Below are positions 7,846 to 16,127 of a DNA stretch of 22,196 nt, one piece after another. A model generated the notes under the pieces. That model was not told where the DNA came from, did not search any database, and saw only the letters and a program-made list of their open reading frames with translations. How positions within the stretch are numbered: position 1 is the stretch's first letter; every line of letters starts with the position of its first letter. The DNA is from Gemmatimonadota bacterium. Lineage in GTDB: Bacteria > Gemmatimonadota > Gemmatimonadetes > Gemmatimonadales > GWC2-71-9. A program made the position numbers and the translations under genes. The stretch is from the NCBI GenBank assembly GCA_003220985.1, contig QHTY01000165.1, positions 1-22,196 on the forward strand, in the 5' to 3' direction.

Positions 7846-9774
7846 ATGTGCGGGATAGCGGGGATCGTCTACCGCGACCGGGAACGTCCGGTCGCCGAGT
7901 CGTTAGTGCGCGGGATGTGTTCCGCACTCCAGCACCGCGGTCCGGACGACGAAGGGCTGTACGTGTGCGGCGCCGTCGGGCTGGGTATGCGGCGTCTCAG
8001 CATTATCGATCTGAGCGGCGGCCACCAGCCGATCTTCAATGAGGACGGCTCAAAGGCGATCGTTTTCAACGGCGAGATCTACAATTACCGGGAGCTCCGC
8101 CACGGCCTCATCGCTCGCGGACACACGCTCCGCACGGCGGGCGATACCGAGACAGTGCTGCACCTCTATGAGGAGCAGGGCCCCGCCTGCGTCGATCGGC
8201 TGCGCGGTATGTTCGCCTACGCAATCTGGGACGCCGCCGCCGAGACGCTCGTCCTGACGCGCGACCGGTTCGGGATCAAGCCGCTCTACATCGTCACCGG
8301 CGATTGGGGGATCGCCTTCGCCTCCGAGCTCAAGGCCTTGCACGCCGCCGGGCTGACGTCGCGCGAGCTCGACTGGGAGGCACTGGATGCGTACATCCAG
8401 CTGGGCTACGTCCCTGCCCCGGCGACTCCGTTCCGCGACGTCCGCAAGCTGGAACCGGGCCATTGGCTGCGGTGGCGCCGGACCGGCGAGCTCACCGTTC
8501 GCCCGTACTGGGATCTACCGCAGGGGACGATCCCCGCACCGCCCGACATCGAGCAGCGGGTCGTGAAATGGATCGACGCATCGGTCGCCGCACACCTGGT
8601 GAGCGACGTTCCCGTCGCCGCGTTTCTGTCGGGTGGCTTGGACTCGTCGGCCGTCGTGGCGAGTGTAACCGCGGTCGCCAGCCGTCCGGAGGAGGTCCCG
8701 CACGCCTTCACCGCCCGCTACCACGGTTCGGGGGCCGCGGCCGCCGACGAGACGGAGTTGGCTCGCCTCTTGGCCGGGCGCTACGGTGTCCCGCTCACGG
8801 TCGTTGACATCAGCCCGGAGGTCCGGGACGTGTTCGAGCCGATCGTGTACGCGCTGGATGAGCCGCACGCCGACGACTCCGCGATCCCGACGTGGGCCCT
8901 CTCGAAGATCGTCGGCAGCAGGTACAAGGTCGCTCTCACCGGCATCGGGGGGGACGAGCTGTTCGGCGGGTACCGCCGGTACGCGGGAATGTTGGCGGCG
9001 GAGCACTACGACCGCTTGCCGCGGCCGCTGCGGGCAGCGGCCGCGGCCCTCGGCGACTTGCTTCCCGGCACCGGAGGCAGCGAGCTCGCGGTCGACCGCG
9101 TGAAGCGGTTTCTCCATGCCGGCAACGGGGCAACGAGTCACGCGCTCCGGGGCGCGCCTGAGCGCTACCTCGGCCTCTTGAGCCGCGCACCCGACCTGCT
9201 GCGACGGTCGCTCTATGCTCCGCCGCTGCGCGAGGCGATCGCGGGCAACGCGGCTCAGGAGCGCTTCCGGCGTCTTTACCGGGACGCGGGCTCTCCGCAG
9301 GGTCTCGCGGCGGCGCTCTACCTCGACTACAAGACCTACCTGGCCGACGACATCCTGGCGCTCTCGGACCGGGTGGACCACGTCCTCGCCGAGCAGGTGT
9401 TCCCCTTGCCCGCGCACTTCAAGGTCCGGAGCTGGCAGCTGAAACCACTGTTGAAGCGTGCGCTCGCTTCACGGATCCCCGCCGCGCACTTCAAGGCGCC
9501 GAAGCGCGGCTTCGTGGGGCCCACGGCGGCGTGGCTGCGGCACGAGCTCCGCAGCATGGTACTGGACGAGCTGTCGCCCGCCCGCATGGCGCGGCTGGGG
9601 TACTTCGATTCGACGGTAGTGCAAGGGCTGTTGGACGACCACTTCTCGCAGCGTCACAACCGCGAAGCGATCCTCTGGGCGTTGCTGTGCTTCTCGACCT
9701 GGCACCGGCTCTTTGTCGAAGCGAGCGCGGAGCGCCGCCCGGTCACGCGCCGGCCGGTGATGGAGGTCATCTGA
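7846..9774 (+). CDS. asnB: Asparagine synthase-like glutamine amidotransferase
   Basis: A 642-residue class II glutamine amidotransferase. The start is fixed at ATG 7846 because Cys2 (MCGIAGI) must become the N-terminal nucleophile. Glutaminase-domain marks: HRGPDDEG (30-37), RRLSIIDLSGG (49-59), NGEIYNY (75-81), GDTE (99-102). The synthase domain has the PP-loop LSGGLDSSA (261-269) that forms the AMP intermediate, and later TGIGGDELFGGYRRY. The family makes asparagine, but copies inside polysaccharide loci, notably exosortase-linked ones, are thought to amidate a sugar carboxylate or another locus-specific acid. That role is likelier here (inference). It stands alone as a plus-strand unit. 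Its stop overlaps the formyltransferase stop by 8 nt, leaving no room for a terminator between them. Confidence 0.9.
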   Translation: MCGIAGIVYRDRERPVAESLVRGMCSALQHRGPDDEGLYVCGAVGLGMRRLSIIDLSGGHQPIFNEDGSKAIVFNGEIYNYRELRHGLIARGHTLRTAGDTETVLHLYEEQGPACVDRLRGMFAYAIWDAAAETLVLTRDRFGIKPLYIVTGDWGIAFASELKALHAAGLTSRELDWEALDAYIQLGYVPAPATPFRDVRKLEPGHWLRWRRTGELTVRPYWDLPQGTIPAPPDIEQRVVKWIDASVAAHLVSDVPVAAFLSGGLDSSAVVASVTAVASRPEEVPHAFTARYHGSGAAAADETELARLLAGRYGVPLTVVDISPEVRDVFEPIVYALDEPHADDSAIPTWALSKIVGSRYKVALTGIGGDELFGGYRRYAGMLAAEHYDRLPRPLRAAAAALGDLLPGTGGSELAVDRVKRFLHAGNGATSHALRGAPERYLGLLSRAPDLLRRSLYAPPLREAIAGNAAQERFRRLYRDAGSPQGLAAALYLDYKTYLADDILALSDRVDHVLAEQVFPLPAHFKVRSWQLKPLLKRALASRIPAAHFKAPKRGFVGPTAAWLRHELRSMVLDELSPARMARLGYFDSTVVQGLLDDHFSQRHNREAILWALLCFSTWHRLFVEASAERRPVTRRPVMEVI

Positions 9775-10603
9775 CGAGCCGCTGGCGACGCCCGTAGCGC
9801 ACAAAGTCCGCCAGCGTCGGGAGCCCAAAGTAGGAATCGGCCGGGACCTCGCCCACCGGACGGAGCTGCAAACACTCGCCGGCATCGAGCCGTCGAATCG
9901 CCTCAGCCTGAAGCGCGCTCTGCCGCTGCATGCCTTTCCAGGCGAGGGTGAGATGGCTGTCCTCTCCCGCCACGATCGGTACCCGCTCCTGGAAGAGCAC
10001 GGGGCCGGTGTCGATCCCGTCGTCCAGCAAAAACACCGTGAACCCGATCAGATCGGAGCGCCCGTGCAGCAGCGCCCAAAAGGGGGAGTACGCGCCGCGA
10101 TACCACGGTGTGATCCCGGGGTGGCCGCCGATCACCGCCACGGGCGCGAGCATCCGAGCCTTCGCACCGACGATGAATTTCGTATGGGCCACCAGGATGT
10201 CCGGGTCGAGACGGGCGATCGCAGCCAGGGTGTCCGGTCGCGAATACGAGTCCGTTTGGATGGCCGCGACACCGGCGCGCTCGAGCGCCACGCGATCCGC
10301 GGCCTCGTCCACGAGCCGGCCGAGCACTTGAGCGTCCCCACGCGCGTTCCGGGCGCGGTCGTAGATCCTCCCCAGGATCTGACCCGCCGTATGGAGCGCG
10401 CCATGTCGCGCCGCCCACCGCCGCAGAAACTGCGCGCGCGCGCTCAGGCCCCGGCGCGCGCACCACACGATCCCCACCAGGTTCACGCCGGCGCGGACGA
10501 GGGTCGCGCACGTGTTGCGCTCCAACACGCCGTCGGAGCACAGCGCAACGACCCGGTGCGGCCGCCGTGGACCCGGCCGCAAGTGCTCAGGGCTCGAAGA
10601 CAT
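9767..10603 (-). CDS. Formyltransferase-family protein (Fmt/PurN-like fold) with altered catalytic Asn
   Basis: A 278-residue protein with the formyl-transferase fold that uses 10-formyl-tetrahydrofolate to formylate amines. In polysaccharide loci such enzymes make N-formylated amino sugars. HPGITPWYRGAYSPFWALLHG spans 161-181, and FLLDDGIDTGPVLFQ (191-205) carries the expected catalytic Asp198. His161 is in place, but the usual Asn two residues before it (N-x-H) is Gly159, giving GGHPG. The first about 90 residues contain VVALCSDG and look like the substrate-side half. The ATG at 10603 lies 17 nt inside the preceding deacetylase gene, whose product could supply the free amine. It is the last gene of the ATP-grasp operon and is convergent with the amidotransferase gene. 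The Asn loss leaves activity uncertain. Confidence 0.8.
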   Translation of the reverse strand: MSSSPEHLRPGPRRPHRVVALCSDGVLERNTCATLVRAGVNLVGIVWCARRGLSARAQFLRRWAARHGALHTAGQILGRIYDRARNARGDAQVLGRLVDEAADRVALERAGVAAIQTDSYSRPDTLAAIARLDPDILVAHTKFIVGAKARMLAPVAVIGGHPGITPWYRGAYSPFWALLHGRSDLIGFTVFLLDDGIDTGPVLFQERVPIVAGEDSHLTLAWKGMQRQSALQAEAIRRLDAGECLQLRPVGEVPADSYFGLPTLADFVRYGRRQRLVR

Positions 10604-11411
10604 GTTCGCGACCGACGGCCTCTCCGAGCAGCAGGCGCCGCAGCCTCGAGTAGGTCCGCATCCCGAGCACGCGTTTCGGGACGCCCAGCAGCGCGGCGCG
10701 CGCCCGTTCCCGGCGCACGTCGCCCGTGAGCCACCGCCTGAGCGTAGCAGGGGTCGTGTCCTGCTTGACGCCGATCCGCGCGATACCGCGCCGCCCGTCC
10801 GCCGTCGGATTCATCCCGAGTGCAGACGTGAAGACGTGGTCATATCCCACAGCGGCCGCAATGTCGAGCACCCGCCGGTCCGTCGCGCCGCCGGGCACAC
10901 TCAGGTAGGTGACCGGCCTGCCGAGGAGGTCCTCAAGCCTACTCCGGGAATCGGCGAGCTCCGCATGAATGGCGTCCGACGACAGACCGCTCAGCATCCG
11001 GTGCGTGACGCCGTGGGATCCGATGGTGAACAGCGAGGGATCGAGGCGTCGCAAGGCGTCCGCTGTGGCGAAGAACCGCCGGCCGACGAAATCCGTGGTG
11101 ATGAAGAAGAACGCCGCCATGCCGCGCTCCGCGAGCGCAGGCGCGGCGCACTCCACGGCGCCGCGCCAACCGTCGTCGAAGGAGAGCAGCACACCCGGGC
11201 CCGTCCGTGTCCTGCCCCCCGCGAGGCAGTCGCGCATCGCGGCCTCGTCGAGGCAGCGGAGCCCCGCGCCTTCGATCACATCGAGATGCGACCTAAAGGC
11301 GCGATGGGAGACGTGGTACATCGTCGCCGAACGGCCGAGGCGCCCGTAGCTGAACGCGTCTTCCGGGTGGACGTCGTGATAGACGAGCGCGATGAAGCGA
11401 CCCGGAATCAT
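10587..11411 (-). CDS. Polysaccharide deacetylase, NodB homology domain
   Basis: A 274-residue enzyme starting at ATG 11411. It keeps all classic NodB motifs: ALVYHDV (8-14), SFDDGW (77-82) with base Asp79 and metal-binding Asp80, SHGVTH (132-137) with His133 and His137, and SVPGGATDRRV further on. It has no signal peptide, so it may act on cytoplasmic, lipid-linked sugars. It sits between the ATP-grasp ligase (ATGA overlap) and the formyltransferase (17-nt overlap). The order deacetylase then formyltransferase fits a two-step exchange of N-acetyl for N-formyl (inference). It is one of three quite different deacetylases in this window. Confidence 0.86.
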   Translation of the reverse strand: MIPGRFIALVYHDVHPEDAFSYGRLGRSATMYHVSHRAFRSHLDVIEGAGLRCLDEAAMRDCLAGGRTRTGPGVLLSFDDGWRGAVECAAPALAERGMAAFFFITTDFVGRRFFATADALRRLDPSLFTIGSHGVTHRMLSGLSSDAIHAELADSRSRLEDLLGRPVTYLSVPGGATDRRVLDIAAAVGYDHVFTSALGMNPTADGRRGIARIGVKQDTTPATLRRWLTGDVRRERARAALLGVPKRVLGMRTYSRLRRLLLGEAVGREHVFEP

Positions 11412-12628
11412 TGGGGCGCCCGCAGCACGGCCGCCGGACGTGACGCGTCGGGGCAACGTTCTGCGCTCGTCGTGGAAAGGAGGCGGAACCACTGCAGGGT
11501 CTCCACCATGAACGGCAGCGGATCGCGCCAACGCCAGACTTCGCTGCGGTCACGGCGGGAAACGCGCAGGAACGCGCGCAGCGCCTGCAGGCGAGCGCGC
11601 CCGTCGCGCAGGCGCAGATACAGATGGTCCACGTCTCCCCAGAACCAGCGGCTGCGAATGCCCACGCGGTAGTCTCGGCATTCGGGCACACGCTCCCCCG
11701 CCGCGCAGCGGACGAGCAACGCCGGGAAGTCGATCCCGGCGTCGATGGCCAGCTGCAGCGACCCCCAGAATCGCCCGTTCACCTCCATGACCACCTGCCG
11801 GCCCGTCTCCGCCTCGCGTTTACACTCGATCATGGCGCCGCCCTGCCAGTCGAGCGCGTCGAGCAGGCGCAGTCCGGGGCCGGCCAGGCGCTCGTCGAGC
11901 GCGATGCTCTCCCTGTAGACGCTCACCCCACCGGCGGGCGGCTTCTCGCGCAGGCGGCGATGGGCGAACGTGGCGACTGGCCGCCCGCCCCAGCGCAGTG
12001 CAAAAAAACCTTCACCGATGCCGTTGACCCGCCGCTGCAGGAGGACCGGAAATGCCGCGGCCGGCAGAGCGTCCAACGCACGGTGACACGCTACGGCGTC
12101 CGCGACCGGCGTGACGAGCAGCTTGCGGCGGACGCCAGCCACCGAGACGACCGAACGGTGCGGTTTGATGACGGCTGGAAAGAACCCGGCGTCGGGCGGT
12201 ACGCCATCGCGCTCGCCCCAGGTGGCGATGAAACGGGTCTCCGGGACAGCGTACCCACACCTCTCGGCGAGCCTCAGCACCTGCGCCTTGTCCGACGCGG
12301 TGCGGTACGTTGCCAGGTCAGGGAACGGGAGGGCGACGCCCGGCGGCAACGCCGCAGCGTGCTCGAGCACGGCCTCGACCGACGCGTCGGTAAGCGGCAA
12401 GAGGATCTGAGCCCCTTGCTCACCCGCGATCCGGGCGACCTCCGTCGCATAGCGCGCCGGATCGGTGAGCGGATCCGTCGCGAGCAGGCACGGGCGCACG
12501 GCGCGCGACACGCCAGCGAGTGATACGCGTGTGGGGGCGGCCACCCACACCGCGTGACCCGCCCGCACTAGCGACCGCGCGACGGCGAGAGCGACGCGCT
12601 CGTTGCCATCGGTGATGAGGACCCGCAT
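11408..12628 (-). CDS. ATP-grasp ligase
   Basis: A 406-residue ATP-grasp enzyme starting at ATG 12628. It opens with a Rossmann-like pre-ATP-grasp fold (MRVLITDGNERVALAVARSL, 1-20), then ASDKAQVLRLAERCGYAVP (111-129). The nucleotide-binding lysine lies in AVIKPH (152-157), and the metal-binding strand MEVNGRFWGSLQL (281-293) holds Glu282 and Asn284. The family joins a carboxylate to an amine or thiol through an acyl-phosphate. In glycan loci it may add an amino acid or acid to a sugar, but the substrate is unknown. The open frame continues more than 1 kb upstream, antisense to the ligase-like gene; that part is a GC shadow. First gene of a three-gene minus-strand operon, with a sigma-54-like element implying a 7-nt leader. 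Confidence 0.83.
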   Translation of the reverse strand: MRVLITDGNERVALAVARSLVRAGHAVWVAAPTRVSLAGVSRAVRPCLLATDPLTDPARYATEVARIAGEQGAQILLPLTDASVEAVLEHAAALPPGVALPFPDLATYRTASDKAQVLRLAERCGYAVPETRFIATWGERDGVPPDAGFFPAVIKPHRSVVSVAGVRRKLLVTPVADAVACHRALDALPAAAFPVLLQRRVNGIGEGFFALRWGGRPVATFAHRRLREKPPAGGVSVYRESIALDERLAGPGLRLLDALDWQGGAMIECKREAETGRQVVMEVNGRFWGSLQLAIDAGIDFPALLVRCAAGERVPECRDYRVGIRSRWFWGDVDHLYLRLRDGRARLQALRAFLRVSRRDRSEVWRWRDPLPFMVETLQWFRLLSTTSAERCPDASRPAAVLRAPQ

Positions 12629-12645
12629 GGTAGACCCGGACAGTA

Positions 12646-12661
12646 CGCAACATATAGGCCG
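12646..12661 (-). promoter_or_regulatory. Sigma-54-like promoter of the ATP-grasp operon
   Basis: The minus strand reads CGGCCTATATGTTGCG: GG (12660-12659), ten bases, GC (12648-12647), with TTGC at -12. The predicted transcript start at about 12635 is 7 nt before ATG 12628. The TATAT inside the spacer could also be read as a sigma-70 -10 box, but no matching -35 box was found. Confidence 0.5.
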
Positions 12662-12686
12662 AACCGGAGGCCCCGCCGTGTCGCGG

Positions 12687-12710
12687 CGACGCCACAGTAC
12701 GGTGGCGTCG
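12687..12710. promoter_or_regulatory. Perfect inverted repeat overlapping the ligase promoter
   Basis: CGACGCCAC and GTGGCGTCG are perfect 9-bp arms around a 6-nt loop. The right arm contains the -24 GG of the plus-strand promoter, so a protein bound to the dyad could block or shape RNA polymerase binding. Just to its left, GTCGC-G-GCGAC (12680-12690) is a second small dyad and a possible activator site. Confidence 0.4.
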
Positions 12711-12718
12711 GTCTTGCA
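12703..12718 (+). promoter_or_regulatory. Sigma-54-like promoter of the ligase-GT4-lipoprotein operon
   Basis: The plus strand reads TGGCGTCGGTCTTGCA: GG at 12704-12705, ten bases, GC at 12716-12717, a close fit to TGGC-N8-TTGCA. The predicted transcript start at about 12729 is 2 nt before ATG 12731. It is back to back with the ATP-grasp promoter in a 102-bp gap. Confidence 0.62.
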
Positions 12719-12730
12719 GTGCCCCCGGGC

Positions 12731-14044
12731 ATGACCACCACCGCGCGGCGGCTCGATGTTCCCCAGCCCGCGCGTTTTGACGGCGCCGTGCCGGCGCCCA
12801 GCCCGGCGCGGGGCTGGGACCCCTTGTTGATCTGCATCGCCGTATACGTCGCCGCGGCGGTCGGTCGCATTCACGATCTGTTCCCCGTCCTCGCCGTTTT
12901 CAAGCCCGCCCTGACCGCGGGCACCTTGGCAATCGCCTTGTACCTGCTCCAGCGATCGCGCGTGCGGCGTATGCAGCGCGTACGCTCTCGCACCGCGGTG
13001 TGCCTGCTCGGGCTCGTGCTGTGGAGCGCGCTGTCGGTCCCCGGCGCGCTGAATCAGGGCACGGCCTTCCAGTCCTGGACGGAGTTGTGCCGGACGGCTG
13101 CGATTTCCTTCGTCATCGCGGCCAGCGTGCGCAGCGTCCGCGATGTCGAGCGAGTGGCGCTCGTCTACTTCGGCGTGACCGTCGTCTACGCGATCGTCGT
13201 GCTCGCGCGGTTTCAGCTCGACGCCGAAAGCTGGCGCCTCGGCCGGCTCTACTATTACGACGCGAACGACTTCGCGACCCTGGTCGTGACGGCCATGCCC
13301 TTGGGCCTGTACTTCGTGCTCGCCAAACGTCGCCCCGTTGTGCGTGCCGCGGCGTTGGCCGGGCTTGCGCTCCTGGCGGTGTGCTTGATTCGGTCCGGCT
13401 CGCGGGGCGGCTTCCTCGCGTTCCTGGTCGTGGCCGCGTTCGTGCTCATGCGCGTCACCACGATTCCCGCGCGGTCGAGATTGGCGGGGCTCGTGCTGAT
13501 CCTGGCCGTCCTCTCCGCGACGGCGAGTGACCAGTACTGGGCCCAGATGCAGACCATCGTCCGCCCCAAGCAGGACTACAACCTGACGTCCGAGGAAGGT
13601 CGCCTGAAGGTCTGGAAGCGCGGCCTCGACTACATGTCGGCCCACCCCGTGTTCGGCGTCGGGGCGAACAACTTCCCCGTCGCCGAGGGCACGATCTCAC
13701 CGTTGGCCAGGCTCGCGGAGCGCGGTATCGGCGTGCGGTGGGGGGCGGCCCACAACAGCTACGTGCAGGTGGCCGCAGAGCTCGGCATTCCGGGTTTTGT
13801 GCTGTTCGTGGCGTTGCTCTGGAGCGCGTTCGCCTCGCTGCGCCGCGCAGCGTTACGGCGGCGAGGGGGGAGTACCCGTCCGCCCACCGACGAGTTGTCG
13901 CGTCTCGCACAGACCCTGATGGCAGCGTTCATCGGCTTCGCTGTCGGAGCGTTGTTTCTGTCGCTGGCCTACACGGACATGCTGTACACCCTCGTGGCGA
14001 TGGCAATGGGGCTGGCAAAGACAGCGCGCTGGGACGTCACATGA
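12731..14044 (+). CDS. O-antigen ligase/polymerase-like membrane protein (WaaL/Wzy)
   Basis: A 437-residue protein with about ten or more hydrophobic segments. A soluble loop holds the family's marks: YYYDANDFA (174-182), SGSRGGFLAF (222-231), FGVGANNFP (308-316) and AAHNSYVQVAAELGIPG (339-355). The Arg in SRGG and the His in HNSY are the residues usually held to be catalytic. The family either polymerises repeat units (Wzy) or transfers glycan to an acceptor (WaaL), and sequence alone does not separate the two. ATG 12731 is preferred. GTG 12719 is in frame but overlaps the promoter. It heads a plus-strand operon with GT4 and a secreted protein, joined by ATGA overlaps. Confidence 0.85.
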   Translation: MTTTARRLDVPQPARFDGAVPAPSPARGWDPLLICIAVYVAAAVGRIHDLFPVLAVFKPALTAGTLAIALYLLQRSRVRRMQRVRSRTAVCLLGLVLWSALSVPGALNQGTAFQSWTELCRTAAISFVIAASVRSVRDVERVALVYFGVTVVYAIVVLARFQLDAESWRLGRLYYYDANDFATLVVTAMPLGLYFVLAKRRPVVRAAALAGLALLAVCLIRSGSRGGFLAFLVVAAFVLMRVTTIPARSRLAGLVLILAVLSATASDQYWAQMQTIVRPKQDYNLTSEEGRLKVWKRGLDYMSAHPVFGVGANNFPVAEGTISPLARLAERGIGVRWGAAHNSYVQVAAELGIPGFVLFVALLWSAFASLRRAALRRRGGSTRPPTDELSRLAQTLMAAFIGFAVGALFLSLAYTDMLYTLVAMAMGLAKTARWDVT

Positions 14045-15336
14045 GCGCTCGGCCGCGCGTGCTTATGCTCACCCAGTCCCTCCCCTACCCGCCCCACGCC
14101 GGGGTCGCGAATCGTACGCTGAACGTGTTACGGCAGCTGCGGCTCGAGTATGATGTCGACCTCGTCCCGTTTTCGCGCGCCAATCACCAGCCCGATCGGG
14201 CGGCGCGTGAGGCGGCGTGGCGCGCGTTGCAGAACATCGTCAGCTCGGTCGCGGAGCCAACGCCCATTCCCAACGAGCATTCGAGAATCCGGAAGATCTG
14301 GGATCACCTGCGCGCCCTCGTGAGCGGGCGGGCCTACACGTACTACGAGTACCAGAGCCGCGCCTTTGGGGACCGGCTCCGCGCCGTGCTGCGCCAGCGG
14401 CGCCCCGACGTCGTCCACTTCGACGCGCACGATCTCTATCGCTGGCTTCCCGAGCTGCCGCCCACGCCGATCGCCTGCACGCACCACAATCTCGAGTCCG
14501 AGCTGCTGCGTCTGTACACGATCGGTCTCAAGCCGGCGCTGCTGCGCCACTACGTGCGTATGCAAGCGGATCGCGTCGAGGCTCTGGAGCGCTGGCTCTG
14601 CCCGCAGTTCGATCTCAACGTCATGGTCTCGGAGGTGGATGCGGAACGCCTGCGCGCCATCGCTCCCGGGTCCGCTACAGTCGTGGTGCCGAACGGGACA
14701 GACACCGACTACTTCCAGCCGACCGGGGCCGCGACGGTCGCCGGGCGCGTCGTTTTCGTGGGCCCGACCTACAGCCACCCCAACCGCGACGCGGTGGAAT
14801 TCCTGCTGCAGGACATCTGGCCGCGGATTCGTACCATCGAGGCGCCCGCGACGCTGCATCTGATTGGGCGCAACGCGGACGCCGATCGGGCACGCTACGC
14901 GGCGGCGCCGGGCGTCTCACCATTGGGGTACGTCGCCGATATCCGCCCCGTGCTGGCCGAGGCCCGGTGCTGCGTCGTACCCATCCGCATCGGCGGCGGG
15001 ACGCGCCTGAAGATCCTGGACGCCTGGGCGATGGGGAAGGCCGTCGTCTCCACGTCAGTCGGCTGCGAGGGTCTCGACGCCGTGGACGGCGAAAACATCC
15101 TGGTGCGCGACACCCCCGACGCATTCACCGACGCGGTGGTCGAGGTGCTGCACGACGGGGCGCTGCGCACGCGACTCGAGCGCAACGCCCGGCGCACGGC
15201 GATCGAGACCTACAGCTGGAGCGTCGTCGGGCGGCGGTTGCGCTCGGCGTATCACCAGCTGCTCGATCGGCCGACCTTTTCCCCACTCCCCCATCGAGCC
15301 TCAGTCCCACCTTCAACGAGCGTGGTGGCCCCATGA
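14041..15336 (+). CDS. GT4-like glycosyltransferase, similar to the PEP-CTERM/EpsH1-associated sugar transferase type
   Basis: A 431-residue GT-B glycosyltransferase. The ATG overlaps the ligase TGA (ATGA). The N-terminal domain opens with RVLMLTQSLPYPPHAGVANR (6-25), typical of cluster-type transferases. VHFDAH (125-130) and HNLESELL (149-156) follow, and VPNGTD (216-221) marks the domain linker. The C-terminal domain has VVFVGPTYSHPNRDAVEFL (237-255) and GGGTRLKILDAWAMGKAVV (318-336), in which GGTRLKIL replaces the more usual E-x7-E. This pattern recalls the Stp1-type transferases linked with exosortase EPS loci (family knowledge, from memory). The Pro/Ser/Thr-rich tail after residue 410 runs to the overlap with the next gene. 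It transfers one sugar of the repeat unit; which sugar is not readable. Confidence 0.85.
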   Translation: MSARPRVLMLTQSLPYPPHAGVANRTLNVLRQLRLEYDVDLVPFSRANHQPDRAAREAAWRALQNIVSSVAEPTPIPNEHSRIRKIWDHLRALVSGRAYTYYEYQSRAFGDRLRAVLRQRRPDVVHFDAHDLYRWLPELPPTPIACTHHNLESELLRLYTIGLKPALLRHYVRMQADRVEALERWLCPQFDLNVMVSEVDAERLRAIAPGSATVVVPNGTDTDYFQPTGAATVAGRVVFVGPTYSHPNRDAVEFLLQDIWPRIRTIEAPATLHLIGRNADADRARYAAAPGVSPLGYVADIRPVLAEARCCVVPIRIGGGTRLKILDAWAMGKAVVSTSVGCEGLDAVDGENILVRDTPDAFTDAVVEVLHDGALRTRLERNARRTAIETYSWSVVGRRLRSAYHQLLDRPTFSPLPHRASVPPSTSVVAP

Positions 15337-16127
15337 ACGGCCCCGTCTCGCACAGCGGCATCATGCTGTTAGCGATTGGACTCATCACCTGCGAGGGACC
15401 CCCGCCCCCGGCAGCGCCGCCGCCGGATTGTCACGGTGTTCCTCCATGGCCCGGCCAGCCACCGCTCCAGGAGCCGGCGGGTTTCCGGCCGGTCAGTGAT
15501 GTCGACTGGGCCACCTTGAAGCCCAAGGACTGGGACTATCTGCGGCGGACCAGCTCCAAGCACGACGACATCTGCCAGGACTCGGGGGGAGGGGGGATGA
15601 GGTCGGCACTGCGGATCATCTTCACACCCGACATGCGCCCGAATACGGAGCCGAGCGTGCACTGGATCGGCCTTCCGTTCGTGAATGCCGTGTACGCGGC
15701 GTGGTCGGTCCGGCTGTCACCTAACTGGACGTCCAGTCCCGCCGGCGGCGGCAAGATCACATTCCTCCACACACCGATGGGCCAGGTGTACACGGGGTTC
15801 TTCGGCTCAACTGCGCCGCATCACGTCAGCGTGAACACGGAATGGGCGCCATACGGCCAGCTGATTTGGGATCCAAATGTCACGACGACGCCAGTCACCT
15901 ACGACAGGTGGTATCGCATCGAATGGTACATGAAATGGGAATCCGTTCCGGGAGCGGGCGACGGCGTGATGCGGTGGTGGGTCAACGGTGTGCTGAACGG
16001 CGACTACAGCAATGTCCGCTATCCTATCGGCGGCTTCTCACAGTTCGAGTTTGCGCCGACGTTGCAGAATCCGCCACCCCAAGAGCAGTACATGTATGTG
16101 GGCCACACGTACATCAGCACGCCTTAG
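15333..16127 (+). CDS. Small secreted, putative lipoprotein with a jelly-roll-like domain
   Basis: A 264-residue protein starting at ATG 15333 (ATGA overlap with the GT4 gene). Residues 9-19 are hydrophobic and end in LITC, a weak lipobox with Cys20. A Pro-rich linker runs to about residue 46. Residues 47-264 form one domain rich in Trp and Tyr: EPSVHWIGLP (106-115), NWTSSPAGGGKI (131-142), GQVYTG (150-155), VNTEWAPYGQ (167-176), WYRIEWY (193-199), WWVNGVLNGDYSNV (215-228) and FAPTLQNPPP (240-249). The last portion resembles the W-x-N-G-x-L strand of concanavalin-like lectins and polysaccharide lyases, but I cannot assign a named family. The same domain forms the C-terminus of the right-edge protein. 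Binding or cleaving the exported glycan is plausible (inference). The n-region lacks Lys/Arg, so the signal is atypical. Confidence 0.72.
   Translation: MNGPVSHSGIMLLAIGLITCEGPPPPAAPPPDCHGVPPWPGQPPLQEPAGFRPVSDVDWATLKPKDWDYLRRTSSKHDDICQDSGGGGMRSALRIIFTPDMRPNTEPSVHWIGLPFVNAVYAAWSVRLSPNWTSSPAGGGKITFLHTPMGQVYTGFFGSTAPHHVSVNTEWAPYGQLIWDPNVTTTPVTYDRWYRIEWYMKWESVPGAGDGVMRWWVNGVLNGDYSNVRYPIGGFSQFEFAPTLQNPPPQEQYMYVGHTYISTP

Noticed and set aside
8515..9417. Minus-strand 300-codon frame inside the amidotransferase gene
   Set aside because: It mirrors the AsnB codons, has no recognisable domain and no upstream signals.
12629..13645. Upstream extension of the ATP-grasp frame by about 339 codons
   Set aside because: It is antisense to the ligase-like gene, composed of Arg/His/Glu-rich filler, and MRVLITDGNE at 12628 is the natural N-terminus.
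14217..15332. Upstream extension of the lipoprotein frame through the GT4 gene
   Set aside because: The extension is Arg/Ala/Pro-rich shadow of the GT4 gene. The hydrophobic signal begins just after ATG 15333.
16090..16127. PEP-CTERM or other sorting signal at the end of the secreted proteins
   Set aside because: Both proteins end directly after the Trp-rich domain, with no Pro-Glu-Pro motif, no C-terminal hydrophobic segment and no basic tail.
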